Positions 25,800 through 36,481 of a stretch of 64,000 bases of DNA are shown one piece after another (position 1 is the first letter of the stretch; the number at the start of each line of letters is the position of its first letter). Both the position numbers and the translations under genes were made by a program. Where the stretch lies: the NCBI RefSeq assembly GCF_000484535.1, contig NC_022600.1, positions 4,518,234-4,582,233 on the forward strand, read 5' to 3'. This DNA comes from Gloeobacter kilaueensis JS1. Its GTDB lineage: Bacteria; Cyanobacteriota; Cyanobacteriia; Gloeobacterales; Gloeobacteraceae. The notes below the pieces were generated by a model. The model was not told the DNA's origin, did not search any database, and saw only the letters and a list, made by a program, of their open reading frames with translations.

Positions 25800-27328
25800 T
25801 GAGGATCCGTCCCCCGGCGCTAAAGGGACTGGAGCCACACGCCGGTGTGCTCTCGGCGCTTTTTGGCGGCCTCTGCCTGGGGCTTGCTGCTCCGGATTTT
25901 GGCTGGTGGCCCTTGACCTGGGTAGCGGTTGTGCCCTTTTTGATCTACCTGGAGCGCAGCGAGCGGCCTCCTGCCTTCTGGCTGGGCACGCTGCTCGGGA
26001 TGATCTACTATCTGATGCTGCTTTACTGGCTTCTGGGCTTTCATCCGCTCACCTGGCTGGGCATTGCCTGGTGGCCGAGCCTCGCCATCGCCGTCGGAGC
26101 CTGGCTTTTTGTGAGCGTGAGCCAGGCATGGCTGGTTGGCCTGTGGGCCAGTCTGCTGGTGCGCAGCCGATTGGGCGGCTGGCAGCGGATCGTCTTTGGC
26201 ACAGGGCTGTGGGTTGCCCTGCACTGGCTCTGGGGCCAGGGGGACACGGCCTTTCCGTGGGGCAATCTGGCCCAGTCCCAGGTGCCGGATGTCTGGGTTT
26301 TGCAGATCGTCTCCCTGGGGGGCTCGCAGCTACTGGTCGGGGGGCTGGTGGCCTTCAATCTCTTGCTGGCCGCCGCTTTTACCCGGCCAAAGCGCTTTGG
26401 ACCGGCGGCTCTGGCTCTGCTGGTGACAACCCACCTCTACGGCCTTGTCCAGCTTGCCCGGCCACCAGTGCCGGCAGGTTCGCTGCGCATTGGCGTCATC
26501 CAGGGCAACATCGCCCAGGCCCGCAAGTGGACCGCCCAGGGCCGCCGGCAAGCGATCGACACCTACGTGCGCGGCTACGAGAAGCTCGCCGCCCAGGGAG
26601 CCCAGCTGGTGCTGACCCCGGAGAGCGCCTTTGCCTTTGTCTGGCCCCGCCTCACCAGTGCCTCGCTGCCATTGGTCGCTGAGATTCGGGCGCGCCGGGT
26701 GCCGGTTCTGCTCAGTGCCTTCGACCGACGCCCGGACGGCCAGCTCTCGACGGCGATTTTTGCCCTGGGCAGCGAGGCGCAGGTGCTCAGTTTTTATAAC
26801 AAGATCCATCTGGTGCCCCTGGGCGAGCAGATTCCGTTTAAGGGGCTGATTGGCCCGCTGGTCCGCAAACTCTCCCCCATCCAGGCTGAGGTCTATCCCG
26901 GCACCCTCGATCAGCGCCTGCTCACGCCCTACGGTCCCATCGCAGGCGGTATCTGCTTCGATTCCGCCTTCAGCGAAGGCTTTCGCGCCCAGGTGGCAAA
27001 CGGTGCCCGGTTGCTCGTCCAGGCGACCAACGACGCCTGGTACGGCCCGGCGATGGCCCCCGAGCACCACGCCTTCGACGCGCTGAGGGCCACTGAGACG
27101 GGCCGCTATCTGGTGCGCGCCTCCAACAACGGCACCAGCGCGCTCATCGACTCCCACGGTCGGACAGTGCGGATTACAGGCTGGAACACCTATGCCGACT
27201 TTATCGAAGCGGTGCCCCTGCTGGTGGGCTACACCCCCTACGTGCGCTGGGGCGAATGGTTCGTGCCGGTGGCAGCGGCGGGAGCGCTGGCGGGATTGCT
27301 CCTCGGGCGAACGGCTCCCAAAAAATAA
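25796..27328 (+). CDS. lnt: Apolipoprotein N-acyltransferase
   Basis: Adds the third acyl chain to the N-terminal Cys of lipoproteins at the inner membrane. 510 residues: six to seven N-terminal membrane helices, then the nitrilase domain from about 230, with one helix at the end. The catalytic triad is visible: E276 in LTPESAF, K336 in YNKIHLVPLGE and C387 in GGICFDS. GTG 25796 and ATG 25799 are both possible starts, both overlapping the sugar permease stop. Supports a lipoprotein-bearing, Gram-negative envelope. Confidence 0.96.
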   Translation: MMRIRPPALKGLEPHAGVLSALFGGLCLGLAAPDFGWWPLTWVAVVPFLIYLERSERPPAFWLGTLLGMIYYLMLLYWLLGFHPLTWLGIAWWPSLAIAVGAWLFVSVSQAWLVGLWASLLVRSRLGGWQRIVFGTGLWVALHWLWGQGDTAFPWGNLAQSQVPDVWVLQIVSLGGSQLLVGGLVAFNLLLAAAFTRPKRFGPAALALLVTTHLYGLVQLARPPVPAGSLRIGVIQGNIAQARKWTAQGRRQAIDTYVRGYEKLAAQGAQLVLTPESAFAFVWPRLTSASLPLVAEIRARRVPVLLSAFDRRPDGQLSTAIFALGSEAQVLSFYNKIHLVPLGEQIPFKGLIGPLVRKLSPIQAEVYPGTLDQRLLTPYGPIAGGICFDSAFSEGFRAQVANGARLLVQATNDAWYGPAMAPEHHAFDALRATETGRYLVRASNNGTSALIDSHGRTVRITGWNTYADFIEAVPLLVGYTPYVRWGEWFVPVAAAGALAGLLLGRTAPKK

Positions 27329-27352
27329 GGTGCCGCCAAAATTCTTCGCGAC

Positions 27353-27371
27353 CTTAATCAGCCGTTAATCT
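27353..27371 (+). promoter_or_regulatory. Pho-box-like direct repeat upstream of the phosphate transporter
   Basis: CTTAATCA (27353-27360) and GTTAATCT (27364-27371) are spaced at 11 bp. The first fits the cyanobacterial Pho-box unit YTTAAYY(T/A) exactly and the second differs only at base one. PhoB/SphR binds such repeats in phosphate starvation. The site is about 230 bp before the transporter start, far but usable if the promoter lies between. It sits in the loop of an inverted repeat, GCCGCCA/TGGCGGC (27332-27338, 27371-27377). Confidence 0.5.
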
Positions 27372-27600
27372 GGCGGCGCTAGTCTTGCTGCGGACCACCC
27401 CCTGAATGGATACATTCGCAAGGGATCTGTATCCTTGCAGGTTTTGTAGTGTATCAAACAATTTTTCGCCGCCGTTTCCCTGGGCGAACCTGTAGAAGCA
27501 TCGCTTCAGTGGCCTGCCTGGAACGGCTGGCTGGGGAATTTTTCGTGCCCGGTGAGTGTACAAATTTTGCCACTCGTTTTAATGCTACGAGGACTATGGT

Positions 27601-29091
27601 ATGCAACTATTTGGAGAAACGCTGACAGCCAGCACGGGGCTGCTCTTGCTTCTCGCGCTGGGGCTGGCTTTGAGTTTTGAATTTGTCAACGGTTTTCATG
27701 ACACGGCGAACGCTGTCGCCACCGTTATCTACACCCATACTCTCAAACCGACCGTCGCCGTGGTCTGGTCAGGACTCTGGAATTTGATCGGCGTCCTCAC
27801 CTCCGCCGGTACCGTCGCCTTTGGGATCATCGCCCTGCTGCCGGTGGAGCTGGTGCTCAACGTCGGCTCAGGCGCGGGCTTTGCGATGGTCTTTGCCCTG
27901 CTTATCTCGGCGATCATCTGGAATCTGGGCACCTGGTACCTGGGGCTGCCGGCCTCCAGTTCCCATACGCTCATCGGTTCGATCATGGGCGTTGGGCTTG
28001 CCAATTCGCTGATGTCGCCGGGGTACGTCTTTGGCGAGGGCGTGAACTGGAACAAGGCCGGGGAAGTGTTTACCTCCCTGCTGGTCTCGCCCATCGTCGG
28101 TTTTAGCCTCGCTGCCCTGCTGCTCATCCTTGCCCGCAATTTTTTGAGCCGCCAGGAAGCGCTCTTCAAAGCGCCCGAGGGCGAGCAACCGCCGCCATTC
28201 TGGATTCGGAGCCTGCTCATCCTCACCTGCACCGGCGTCAGCTTTGCCCACGGCTCCAACGATGGCCAGAAGGGCATGGGCCTGATTTTGCTCATCTTGA
28301 TCGGCATCCTGCCGGGAGCCTTCGCCCTCAACCTGGGCACCGACCCGGCGACTCTCCAGAAGTTGCTCGCCAGTTCCCAATCGGTCGTGAGCCTCTTCGA
28401 GGAGCGGGCCAGAGGGACGACGTTGCCGCTCAAAGCCGCCGAGGTGGAACTGTCGAGCTTTCTTAAAACCGGTCAGGCCACCGAGAAGACCTACGCCGCC
28501 CTCGCCGCTGAGAACCGTTCGCTCAGCGAGCGACTCACGGGCAAAAGCGACCTCGCCGCAGTGGCGAGGCCCGACCGCATCGCGCTGCGCAGCGACATCT
28601 ACCTGGTGGGCGAGAGCGTCGGCAAACTGCTCAAAAAAGATGCCTTCAGCGATCCGGGTGCCAAAAAAGCCCTCAAAGGCTATAAGGAAGAACTCGACGG
28701 GATCACAAAGTTCATCCCCGACTGGGTAAAAGTCACCGTCGCCATCGCCCTCGGCCTCGGCACGATGATTGGCTGGAAGCGCATCGTCGTCACCGTCGGC
28801 GAAAAGATCGGCAAAGAACACCTCACCTACGCCCAGGGCGCTTCGGCGGAACTGGTGGCGATGGGCACGATCCTCGCTGCCGACAACCTGGGGCTGCCAG
28901 TGAGCACGACCCACGTGCTCTCCTCCGGGGTGGCCGGGACGATGTTCGCCAACAAGTCCGGCCTGCAGACCGGTACCCTGCGCAACCTGCTGCTTGCCTG
29001 GGTGTTGACGCTGCCGGTGTGTATCCTGCTGGGGGCGGCGACCTTTGCAGCAAACCTGTACGTCATCTTCAACCTGCTGGGCATCAAGTAA
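27601..29091 (+). CDS. PiT-family inorganic phosphate transporter
   Basis: A 496-residue ion-driven phosphate permease. It has the two PiT signature halves: FEFVNGFHDTANAVATVIYT near the N-terminus and GMGLILLILIG after FAHGSNDGQKG, plus the matched repeats LPASSSHTLIGSIMG and LPVSTTHVLSSGVAG. About ten helices surround a large central soluble loop (about 260-375). That loop is typical of the longer bacterial branch. The start has a GAGGA site. A Pho-box-like repeat lies upstream and a strong hairpin terminator follows. Confidence 0.93.
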   Translation: MQLFGETLTASTGLLLLLALGLALSFEFVNGFHDTANAVATVIYTHTLKPTVAVVWSGLWNLIGVLTSAGTVAFGIIALLPVELVLNVGSGAGFAMVFALLISAIIWNLGTWYLGLPASSSHTLIGSIMGVGLANSLMSPGYVFGEGVNWNKAGEVFTSLLVSPIVGFSLAALLLILARNFLSRQEALFKAPEGEQPPPFWIRSLLILTCTGVSFAHGSNDGQKGMGLILLILIGILPGAFALNLGTDPATLQKLLASSQSVVSLFEERARGTTLPLKAAEVELSSFLKTGQATEKTYAALAAENRSLSERLTGKSDLAAVARPDRIALRSDIYLVGESVGKLLKKDAFSDPGAKKALKGYKEELDGITKFIPDWVKVTVAIALGLGTMIGWKRIVVTVGEKIGKEHLTYAQGASAELVAMGTILAADNLGLPVSTTHVLSSGVAGTMFANKSGLQTGTLRNLLLAWVLTLPVCILLGAATFAANLYVIFNLLGIK

Positions 29092-29126
29092 GCAGAACTC
29101 CAGTTACAGCGTGCTTCGATCACCTG

Positions 29127-29159
29127 CCCCGCCCGCAACTCGATGCGGCGGGGTATTTT
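29127..29159 (+). terminator. Intrinsic terminator after the phosphate transporter
   Basis: A GC-rich hairpin, CCCCGCCCGCA paired with TGCGGCGGGG (one bulged C) around ACTCGA, followed by TATTTT. It lies 36 bp past the stop and just before the convergent kinase gene's end at 29166. Confidence 0.75.
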
Positions 29160-29165
29160 CTGGTA

Positions 29166-30836
<1,671 letters not shown>

Positions 30837-30938
30837 TCTGCATCAGGCGTTGCTGAGTTCATCATACTGGCGCTTTTACCTGCCTTATCAGCGTAGACAG
30901 CACAACGGAACCGTCGATGTCATCTGTGCTACGAAGTC

Positions 30939-32819
30939 TCAGGCGGCGGCCTCGCGGCGCGGCCACTCGCAGGTTTCAAGGTACCCGTCGAGGTCGAACC
31001 AGAAAGTGGATCCCCGACCGACCTCGCTCTCGATGTGGATCTGGGAATGGTGCTTCTCGATGATACTGCTGACGATCGTGAGACCGAGGCCGGTACCCTC
31101 TAGGGTATGCACTTTGTTTTCGACCCGGAAAAAGCGATCGAAGATTTTTTGTTGATCTTCGGGAGAAATACCGATGCCAGTGTCGGCGATCGCCACCCTT
31201 ACTTTGTTGCCATCCCCGGTGCAGTGGGCCGAGAGGCGGACTTTGCCTCCCGATTCGGTGAATTTGAGAGCGTTGCCGACGAGGTTGGCCAGCACCTGCT
31301 GCAGCAGATCGTAGTTGCCCAACACCAGCGGCAGGTCGGTGCCGATCTCAGTACTCAACTCGATGCCGCGCTCGCGGGCGGTGAGCTGGTGGGTGCGCAG
31401 CGTCTGCTCGATGGGCTGGGCAATATCGACCGGCTCAAAATGATACTCCCGGCCAGACTCCAAGCGCGAAAGATCGAGCACGTCGTTGACCAGACGGGTG
31501 AGCCGGTCGGTTTCGAGGTTGGCGATCTCAAGAAAGTCGCGCTTGGTCGATTCGTCTAAGCCATCGCCGTACTCGTAGAGCGTCTCGATGTAGGACTTGA
31601 TGCTCGAAAGCGGCGTGCGCAGTTCGTGGGAGACGTTGCTGATGAACTGGCTTTTGGCCTGGTTGAGTTCGGCTTCTTTGGAGAGATCCTGCACGGTGAG
31701 CACGACGCCCTTGAGGTTGGCTGCCCCCCCCGGCACGATCACCGAGGAAATCAGCACGCGCAGGGTGCGCTTTTGGACGACGATCCGGCACTCGGCTTGG
31801 TCGAGGATGTTGCGCGCCACCGCGTCGAGGGGTTCTTCGACCTCGGTGCGCAGGCCCACCGGCAAGAGATCGAGGATGCTCATGCCCACCACCCGCGCCT
31901 GCCAGCCAAAGATCGACAGCGCTGCCGGGTTGACGAGCACAATATGCAGCGAAGAATCGAGCAAGATCGCGCCGTCTAGGATTGTGTCGATGAAGGTCTC
32001 AAGTTTGGCCTTCTCGGAGGTGATCTCTTCGATATTTTGTTCCTCGTAGCGCTGCAGGCGCTCCGCCATCAGGTTAAAGCTGCCGATGAGCGCTCCTAGT
32101 TCACCCGGATAAGACAGGGTGATCCGCTGTTTGAAGTTGCCCTGGGCGACGCGCTGCACGCCCTGCACCAGTTCTTTGAGCGGCTGGGTGATCGTAATGG
32201 CATTGAAGATTGCTCCCAGAATCATCACGATCCAGATCGAGACGAAGACGGCGCTGGTGACATCGCGGGTCAACTCCGAGCGCCCGACCAGACTCGCCTC
32301 CGGGTTGATCCCGACCAGCACCGCTCCCACCCGCTGCTCGTTGGCGTTGATCGGCACGATGATGTCGGTGACCAGCCCTTTGGGCGTGCGGTGCTGGCGC
32401 TTGGCCGGCAGGACCGGTGGCAGCTCGACATGGCGGAGCAGGGCCGGTACGGGGGCCGTATCCTTGTAGGCGCTGGCGCTGGTGCCGAAGGGACTGCCGT
32501 AGAGATAATCGCCGTGGGCGTCTACGTAGAAGATATAGAGGATGTTGTCGGCGTTACTTGCCAGGAACTCCTGCGTAAATTCTTCGACTTTGTCGAGCTT
32601 TTTGCTCGTGATGAGCGGAGCCGCCGTCGTCGCGAGCAGATTGCCCACCGCCTCGCCAAAGCGCTGGTCGCTGCGCCGGGCGTCCTCCTGGATGTAGTTG
32701 AGCGCCCAGAAGACGAAGCTCGCCATAATCAGCGAAATCAGCAGCGCTCCGGCGGTGAGCAGCCGGACCTGAATGCGCAATTCACTGAACCATCTTTGAA
32801 AAGTTTTCGAGGCATCCAA
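30939..32819 (-). CDS. nblS: NblS/Hik33-type sensor histidine kinase
   Basis: A 626-residue kinase of the conserved cyanobacterial NblS (Hik33/DspA) type, which controls responses to strong light, nutrient and cold stress through RpaB-type regulators. Order: helix 1 (about 18-40), periplasmic domain, helix 2 (about 188-210), HAMP (TQPLKELVQGVQRVAQGNFK), PAS (about 270-385), HisKA with H398 in ISNVSHELRTPLSSIKSYIE, and the ATPase domain (NLVGNALKFTESG; ADTGIGISPEDQQKIF; GTGLGLTIV). Wording such as ETDRLTRLVNDVLDLSRLES is typical of this orthologue group. No response regulator is adjacent, as usual for it. Confidence 0.85.
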   Translation of the reverse strand: MDASKTFQRWFSELRIQVRLLTAGALLISLIMASFVFWALNYIQEDARRSDQRFGEAVGNLLATTAAPLITSKKLDKVEEFTQEFLASNADNILYIFYVDAHGDYLYGSPFGTSASAYKDTAPVPALLRHVELPPVLPAKRQHRTPKGLVTDIIVPINANEQRVGAVLVGINPEASLVGRSELTRDVTSAVFVSIWIVMILGAIFNAITITQPLKELVQGVQRVAQGNFKQRITLSYPGELGALIGSFNLMAERLQRYEEQNIEEITSEKAKLETFIDTILDGAILLDSSLHIVLVNPAALSIFGWQARVVGMSILDLLPVGLRTEVEEPLDAVARNILDQAECRIVVQKRTLRVLISSVIVPGGAANLKGVVLTVQDLSKEAELNQAKSQFISNVSHELRTPLSSIKSYIETLYEYGDGLDESTKRDFLEIANLETDRLTRLVNDVLDLSRLESGREYHFEPVDIAQPIEQTLRTHQLTARERGIELSTEIGTDLPLVLGNYDLLQQVLANLVGNALKFTESGGKVRLSAHCTGDGNKVRVAIADTGIGISPEDQQKIFDRFFRVENKVHTLEGTGLGLTIVSSIIEKHHSQIHIESEVGRGSTFWFDLDGYLETCEWPRREAAA

Positions 32820-32953
32820 GGCGAACGCGCCCCTGATTTCGACGGCAATAGGGCTATTGTGCCATATTGCCCCCGCCGGGGATCACGCCTGGATCTGGTC
32901 GATCGCCGGCTGCCGCTGCTATCCTCTTGCCGGGAGAATCCATCGGGAGATTT

Positions 32954-34051
32954 ATGGAGCGGCGTCGATTTTTGCAAGCAGGCATCTTTTCGCTGGCTGC
33001 CCTGACGGCGGGCCGCTCCCTGGCCGCTTCAAAGGCAATCGGGCCATCGGGCTTTTTTGCTCCGCCCCGAGGTGACGTGCGCATCGTGCTCATCAGCGAT
33101 CTCAACAGCGAGTACGGCTCCCTCGCCTACGAGCCCCAGGTGATCCGGGCCGTCTCTCTCATCCCCTCCTGGCAGCCGGATCTCGTGCTCTGCAGCGGCG
33201 ACATGGTGGCAGGCCAGTGGCCCCCCCTCAAAGCCGAGCGTATCCAGCAGATGTGGGCCGCTTTTGATCGTCAGATTGCTGCTCCCCTGCGCAGAGCCCG
33301 CCTGCCCTTCGGCATCACCGTCGGCAACCACGACGCCTCCTGCGAACGGGCGATCCGGGGCGGATTTCTCTATAAAAAAGAGCGCGACCTGGCGAGCGCC
33401 TACTGGAACGATCCTGCCCACGCCACCGGCGTCCACTTCGTCGATCGGGCCGACTTTCCCTTTTACTACACCTTCACGGCCAACAACATCTTCTATCTGG
33501 CCTGGGACGCTTCCTGTGCCCACATTCCGAGCGAACAGCTCGCCTGGGCCGAAAAGAGTCTGGCAAGCCCCGCCGCCCAGAATGCCCGGCTGCGCATCGT
33601 CATTGGACACCTGCCCCTCTACGCCGTCGCCGTCGATCGCGAGACACCGGGCGAATATCTCGAAAACGGCGAAGCCCTGCGCTCGATGCTGGAGCGCTAC
33701 CGCGTCCACACCTACATCAGCGGCCACGACCACGCCTACTACCCCTCGCACCGGGGCAAACTGCAGCTGCTGCAGACCGGAGCCCTGGGCAGTGGCCCCC
33801 GCCCCCTGCTCGAAGGTGCCCTGCGCCCCTGGCATCCCCTCACGGTGATCGACATCGACCTCGCTTCCCAGAACACCGTCTACACCACCTACGACATGGC
33901 CACCGGCAAAGTCTTCGATGTCCACCAGTTGCCCCGCACCCTGATGAGCCCGACGGGTCTGCTCCTGCGGCGCGACATCGAGTGGCAAAATTTGAGCGCC
34001 GACGAGCAGGGAGCCTGCCTCAAACGCTTCGGCGAAAAAGGCTGCCGGTAG
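32954..34051 (+). CDS. Tat-exported metallophosphoesterase
   Basis: A 365-residue calcineurin-like phosphoesterase. The start is ATG 32954 (GGGAGA site). A frame opening at 32867 adds nothing conserved. The N-terminus MERRRFLQAGIFSLAALTAG is a twin-arginine signal, so the enzyme should fold in the cytoplasm and act in the periplasm. Metal-site motifs in order are LISDLNS, CSGDMVAG, VGNHDA, IGHLPLYA and SGHDHAYY. The first motif has Asn where most relatives have His (D-x-N). The substrate is unknown. Divergent from nblS. Confidence 0.85.
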   Translation: MERRRFLQAGIFSLAALTAGRSLAASKAIGPSGFFAPPRGDVRIVLISDLNSEYGSLAYEPQVIRAVSLIPSWQPDLVLCSGDMVAGQWPPLKAERIQQMWAAFDRQIAAPLRRARLPFGITVGNHDASCERAIRGGFLYKKERDLASAYWNDPAHATGVHFVDRADFPFYYTFTANNIFYLAWDASCAHIPSEQLAWAEKSLASPAAQNARLRIVIGHLPLYAVAVDRETPGEYLENGEALRSMLERYRVHTYISGHDHAYYPSHRGKLQLLQTGALGSGPRPLLEGALRPWHPLTVIDIDLASQNTVYTTYDMATGKVFDVHQLPRTLMSPTGLLLRRDIEWQNLSADEQGACLKRFGEKGCR

Positions 34052-34092
34052 TGCTCTCGATCGATTGGCCCTGACTTTTTTAATTTTGTTTT

Positions 34093-35688
34093 TTAATGGG
34101 CGGCAGGCGGCGTGCGCCCGGTCCGTCCGCTGCCCAGAAACAACAGCAGCGGCAGCGAGGCCAAAAAGACGATCCCTACGACCCGGAAGATGTCCTCGAA
34201 GGAGAGGATGGCAGCCTGGGTGTTCACCAGATTGTCCAGCAGCTTGAGCGCCTGGTCGTGGGCAGTGGCCAGATCGCTGCCCTGCGCTCCCAATGCGCCG
34301 CTTAGCTGATCGATGCGGGCGGTGGCAAGCGGGTTGTAGGCGCTGATATTCTCGATCAAGACTGCGCGGTGAAAGGCTTCGCGCTGGGCCAGCAAAGTCG
34401 TGAGAATCGCGATGCCGACGCTGCCGCCCAGCTGACGGGTGAGATTGTAGAATCCGGAGCCGGAGGAGACTTTTTCTTTCGGCAGCGGCCCGAGGGTAGC
34501 GAGACTGAGGGGCAAAAACATCAGCACCGTTCCCACCCCGCGCCACAACAGCGGCCAGAACAGTTCGTCGGTGCCGGTGTCGGGGTTGATGTGAGTAAGG
34601 GCGACCATCGAGCCGACGATGATGAGCCCACCCGCACCGATGAGCAGCCGGGCGTCGATCTTCTGGCTGAGCTTACCGGCGATGGGCATCGTCACCACCG
34701 AGGCGAGCGCTCCGGGCAAAAGCAGCAAACCCGTCTGGGCCGCCGTATAGTGCAGAATGCTCTGCGCAAAGATCGGTACGGCAAAGAGGGCACCGTAAAG
34801 CCCCAGCCCGAGCACCGCCGAGTAGAGGCTACCGGCGGCAAGCGAGCGAAAGCGCAGTACGCGCAGATCGACGGCAGGCTGAGCGGTGCGCAGTTCCCGC
34901 CAGATAAAGAGCGCCAGCCCGACGCAACCTAGAATCGCCATTGCGACGATGAAATTTGAGGTGAACCAGTCGTCCTGCTGGCCTTCTTCGAGCATCGTCT
35001 GCAAACCGGCGAGGCCAAGGGCCAGCAGTCCGATGCCCAGCCAATCGACGGCGGTGCTTTTGGGGCTGGCGGTGGGGCGGGGCAAAAAGAGCACGGCGAG
35101 CACCACCGCCAGGATGCCGAAGGGAATGTTGATAAAGAAGATCCAGCGCCAGCCCAGTGCGTCGGTCAGAAAGCCTCCCAGAGTCGGTCCAATCGCCGGT
35201 CCGGCAATGACGCCGATGCCGAAGACGCCCTGGGCCATCGCCTGTTCGGCGGGCGCGAAGGTCTCAAAGAGAATTGCCTGGGCCTTGGCAAGCAGCCCGC
35301 CCCCGCCCAATCCCTGGAGGATGCGCGCAAAGATGAGCACTCCCAGGTTAGGAGCAAAGCCGCAGAGGGTCGAGGCAGCTGTAAAGGCGATAAGACAAAA
35401 GATAAAGTAGCGCTTGCGGCCAAAGTAGTCGCCGAGCCAGGCAGAGAGGGGAATGACGATGACGTTGGCAATCGCGTAGCCGCTCACAACCCAGCCAATT
35501 TCGCTCAGGGTGGCTCCGAGGTTGCCCTGCATGTCGTTGAGGGCAACGTTGACGATGCTCGTGTCAATCACCTCAAGAATGGCCCCGAGGGCGACAGTAA
35601 GCGCAATCGCCCACTTCAGCCACCCCTGCACGTAGGCTGAAGCTTCGGCGCTGGCCTGGGGCTGGGCTTTTTCAGCGGTCTGGGTCAT
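34093..35688 (-). CDS. DHA2-family MFS drug exporter (EmrB/QacA type)
   Basis: A 531-residue proton-driven exporter with 14 predicted helices. It has the motif-A loop GDYFGRKRYF, the motif-C-like VIAGPAIGPTLGGFL and the DHA2 opening GAILEVIDTSIVNVALNDMQ. The start is ATG 35688, placed inside the end of the TetR gene (overlap 17 bp); an upstream in-frame start at 35721 is less likely. Being coupled to a TetR repressor suggests induction by its own substrate, probably a toxic or amphipathic compound. Confidence 0.92.
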   Translation of the reverse strand: MTQTAEKAQPQASAEASAYVQGWLKWAIALTVALGAILEVIDTSIVNVALNDMQGNLGATLSEIGWVVSGYAIANVIVIPLSAWLGDYFGRKRYFIFCLIAFTAASTLCGFAPNLGVLIFARILQGLGGGGLLAKAQAILFETFAPAEQAMAQGVFGIGVIAGPAIGPTLGGFLTDALGWRWIFFINIPFGILAVVLAVLFLPRPTASPKSTAVDWLGIGLLALGLAGLQTMLEEGQQDDWFTSNFIVAMAILGCVGLALFIWRELRTAQPAVDLRVLRFRSLAAGSLYSAVLGLGLYGALFAVPIFAQSILHYTAAQTGLLLLPGALASVVTMPIAGKLSQKIDARLLIGAGGLIIVGSMVALTHINPDTGTDELFWPLLWRGVGTVLMFLPLSLATLGPLPKEKVSSGSGFYNLTRQLGGSVGIAILTTLLAQREAFHRAVLIENISAYNPLATARIDQLSGALGAQGSDLATAHDQALKLLDNLVNTQAAILSFEDIFRVVGIVFLASLPLLLFLGSGRTGRTPPAAH

Positions 35689-36316
35689 GGGGCTCGCTCG
35701 TAGCGGATGGGGCAGAAGCATCGGCGAGAGCGAGGCCCCTCAGCCAGAGATCGACGCAACTGTCGAGGTAGCGCTCGCGGGAGTACTCGACAGTGGCCAG
35801 ACCAGAGCGCAGCACGCCGGCGAGCAGCATCCCCGTAAACAGATCCACCGCCACAGCCGGATCGATGTCCGGGCGAATCTTGCCCTGCTGCTGGAGGGTT
35901 CTTAGATAGGCGGTCTTGCGCTCGCGCCGGGCGCGGGCCGCCTCGTGCAAGATGGCGCGGGCCGCCTCCGGATGGCGCTTTGCCTCGCCGATAAACATGC
36001 GGATGAGCGCCTCGTTGCTCTCAAGCATCTGGTAGTAGAGCCGGGCGTAGCGGCGCACGTCCTCGCGCACGTTCCCGGTCCACTCCTCGCAGGGTTCGAG
36101 CGTCTGTTTTTGCAGGCTGAAGCTGTAGTCCACCACCGCCTGGAGCAGTTGTTCTTTGTTTTTGAAGTGGCGAAAAAGCGTCACTTCGTTGACGGCGGCG
36201 GTACGGGCAATCTCGCGGGTGGTTGCTCCCTGCAAACCGGCGCGGGCAAATACGGCCACCGCCGCCTCGATCAGACGGTGGCGAGTCTCAAGGCTGGAGC
36301 GCGTCTGAACAGGCAT
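35672..36316 (-). CDS. TetR-family repressor
   Basis: A 214-residue regulator. The N-terminal helix-turn-helix is RLIEAAVAVFARAGLQGATT, then REIARTAAVNEVTLFRHFKN. The C-terminal ligand-binding domain is variable. It precedes and overlaps the MFS exporter gene, the usual arrangement for a drug-inducible pump. Palindromes directly above its start (36331-36349 and 36372-36383) are candidate operators, implying autoregulation. Confidence 0.93.
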   Translation of the reverse strand: MPVQTRSSLETRHRLIEAAVAVFARAGLQGATTREIARTAAVNEVTLFRHFKNKEQLLQAVVDYSFSLQKQTLEPCEEWTGNVREDVRRYARLYYQMLESNEALIRMFIGEAKRHPEAARAILHEAARARRERKTAYLRTLQQQGKIRPDIDPAVAVDLFTGMLLAGVLRSGLATVEYSRERYLDSCVDLWLRGLALADASAPSATSEPHDPDR

Positions 36317-36330
36317 AATGCAAGTGCTTA

Positions 36331-36383
36331 CTTACATTACGAGTGTAAGGCGGAACGGCATCCTTATGCAAGCAAGTACTTGC
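36331..36383. promoter_or_regulatory. Candidate TetR operators
   Basis: Two palindromes lie within 70 bp of the repressor's start. 36331-36349 is CTTACATTACGAGTGTAAG, with arms CTTACA/TGTAAG, a shape common for TetR operators. 36372-36383 is the perfect 12-mer GCAAGTACTTGC. Either could be bound by the repressor; no sequence-based choice can be made. Confidence 0.5.
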
Positions 36384-36481
36384 ACACTTTGTTAGATTGC
36401 CGGGTGGCGCTGTCCGGTTGTCCATCTGACCGGATGGCGGTCCGTAGTCTGGGGAGGCACGAACTTCGATGGAGTGCCGCC

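Noticed and set aside
24840-25838. Minus-strand open frame opposite the sugar permease
   Set aside because: The product is Gln/His/Arg-rich antisense of conserved membrane helices.
27354-27563. 69-codon minus-strand frame before the phosphate transporter
   Set aside because: No ribosome site or family match, and the region fits a promoter with a Pho-box-like repeat.
33029-34546. Minus-strand open frame opposite the phosphoesterase and MFS end
   Set aside because: The plus-strand phosphoesterase has a clear Tat signal and metal motifs; the antisense product is low-complexity and unlike any family.
35945-36481. N-terminal extension of the prepilin frame
   Set aside because: It lies antisense to TetR. 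The prepilin leader at 36482 is a natural start.
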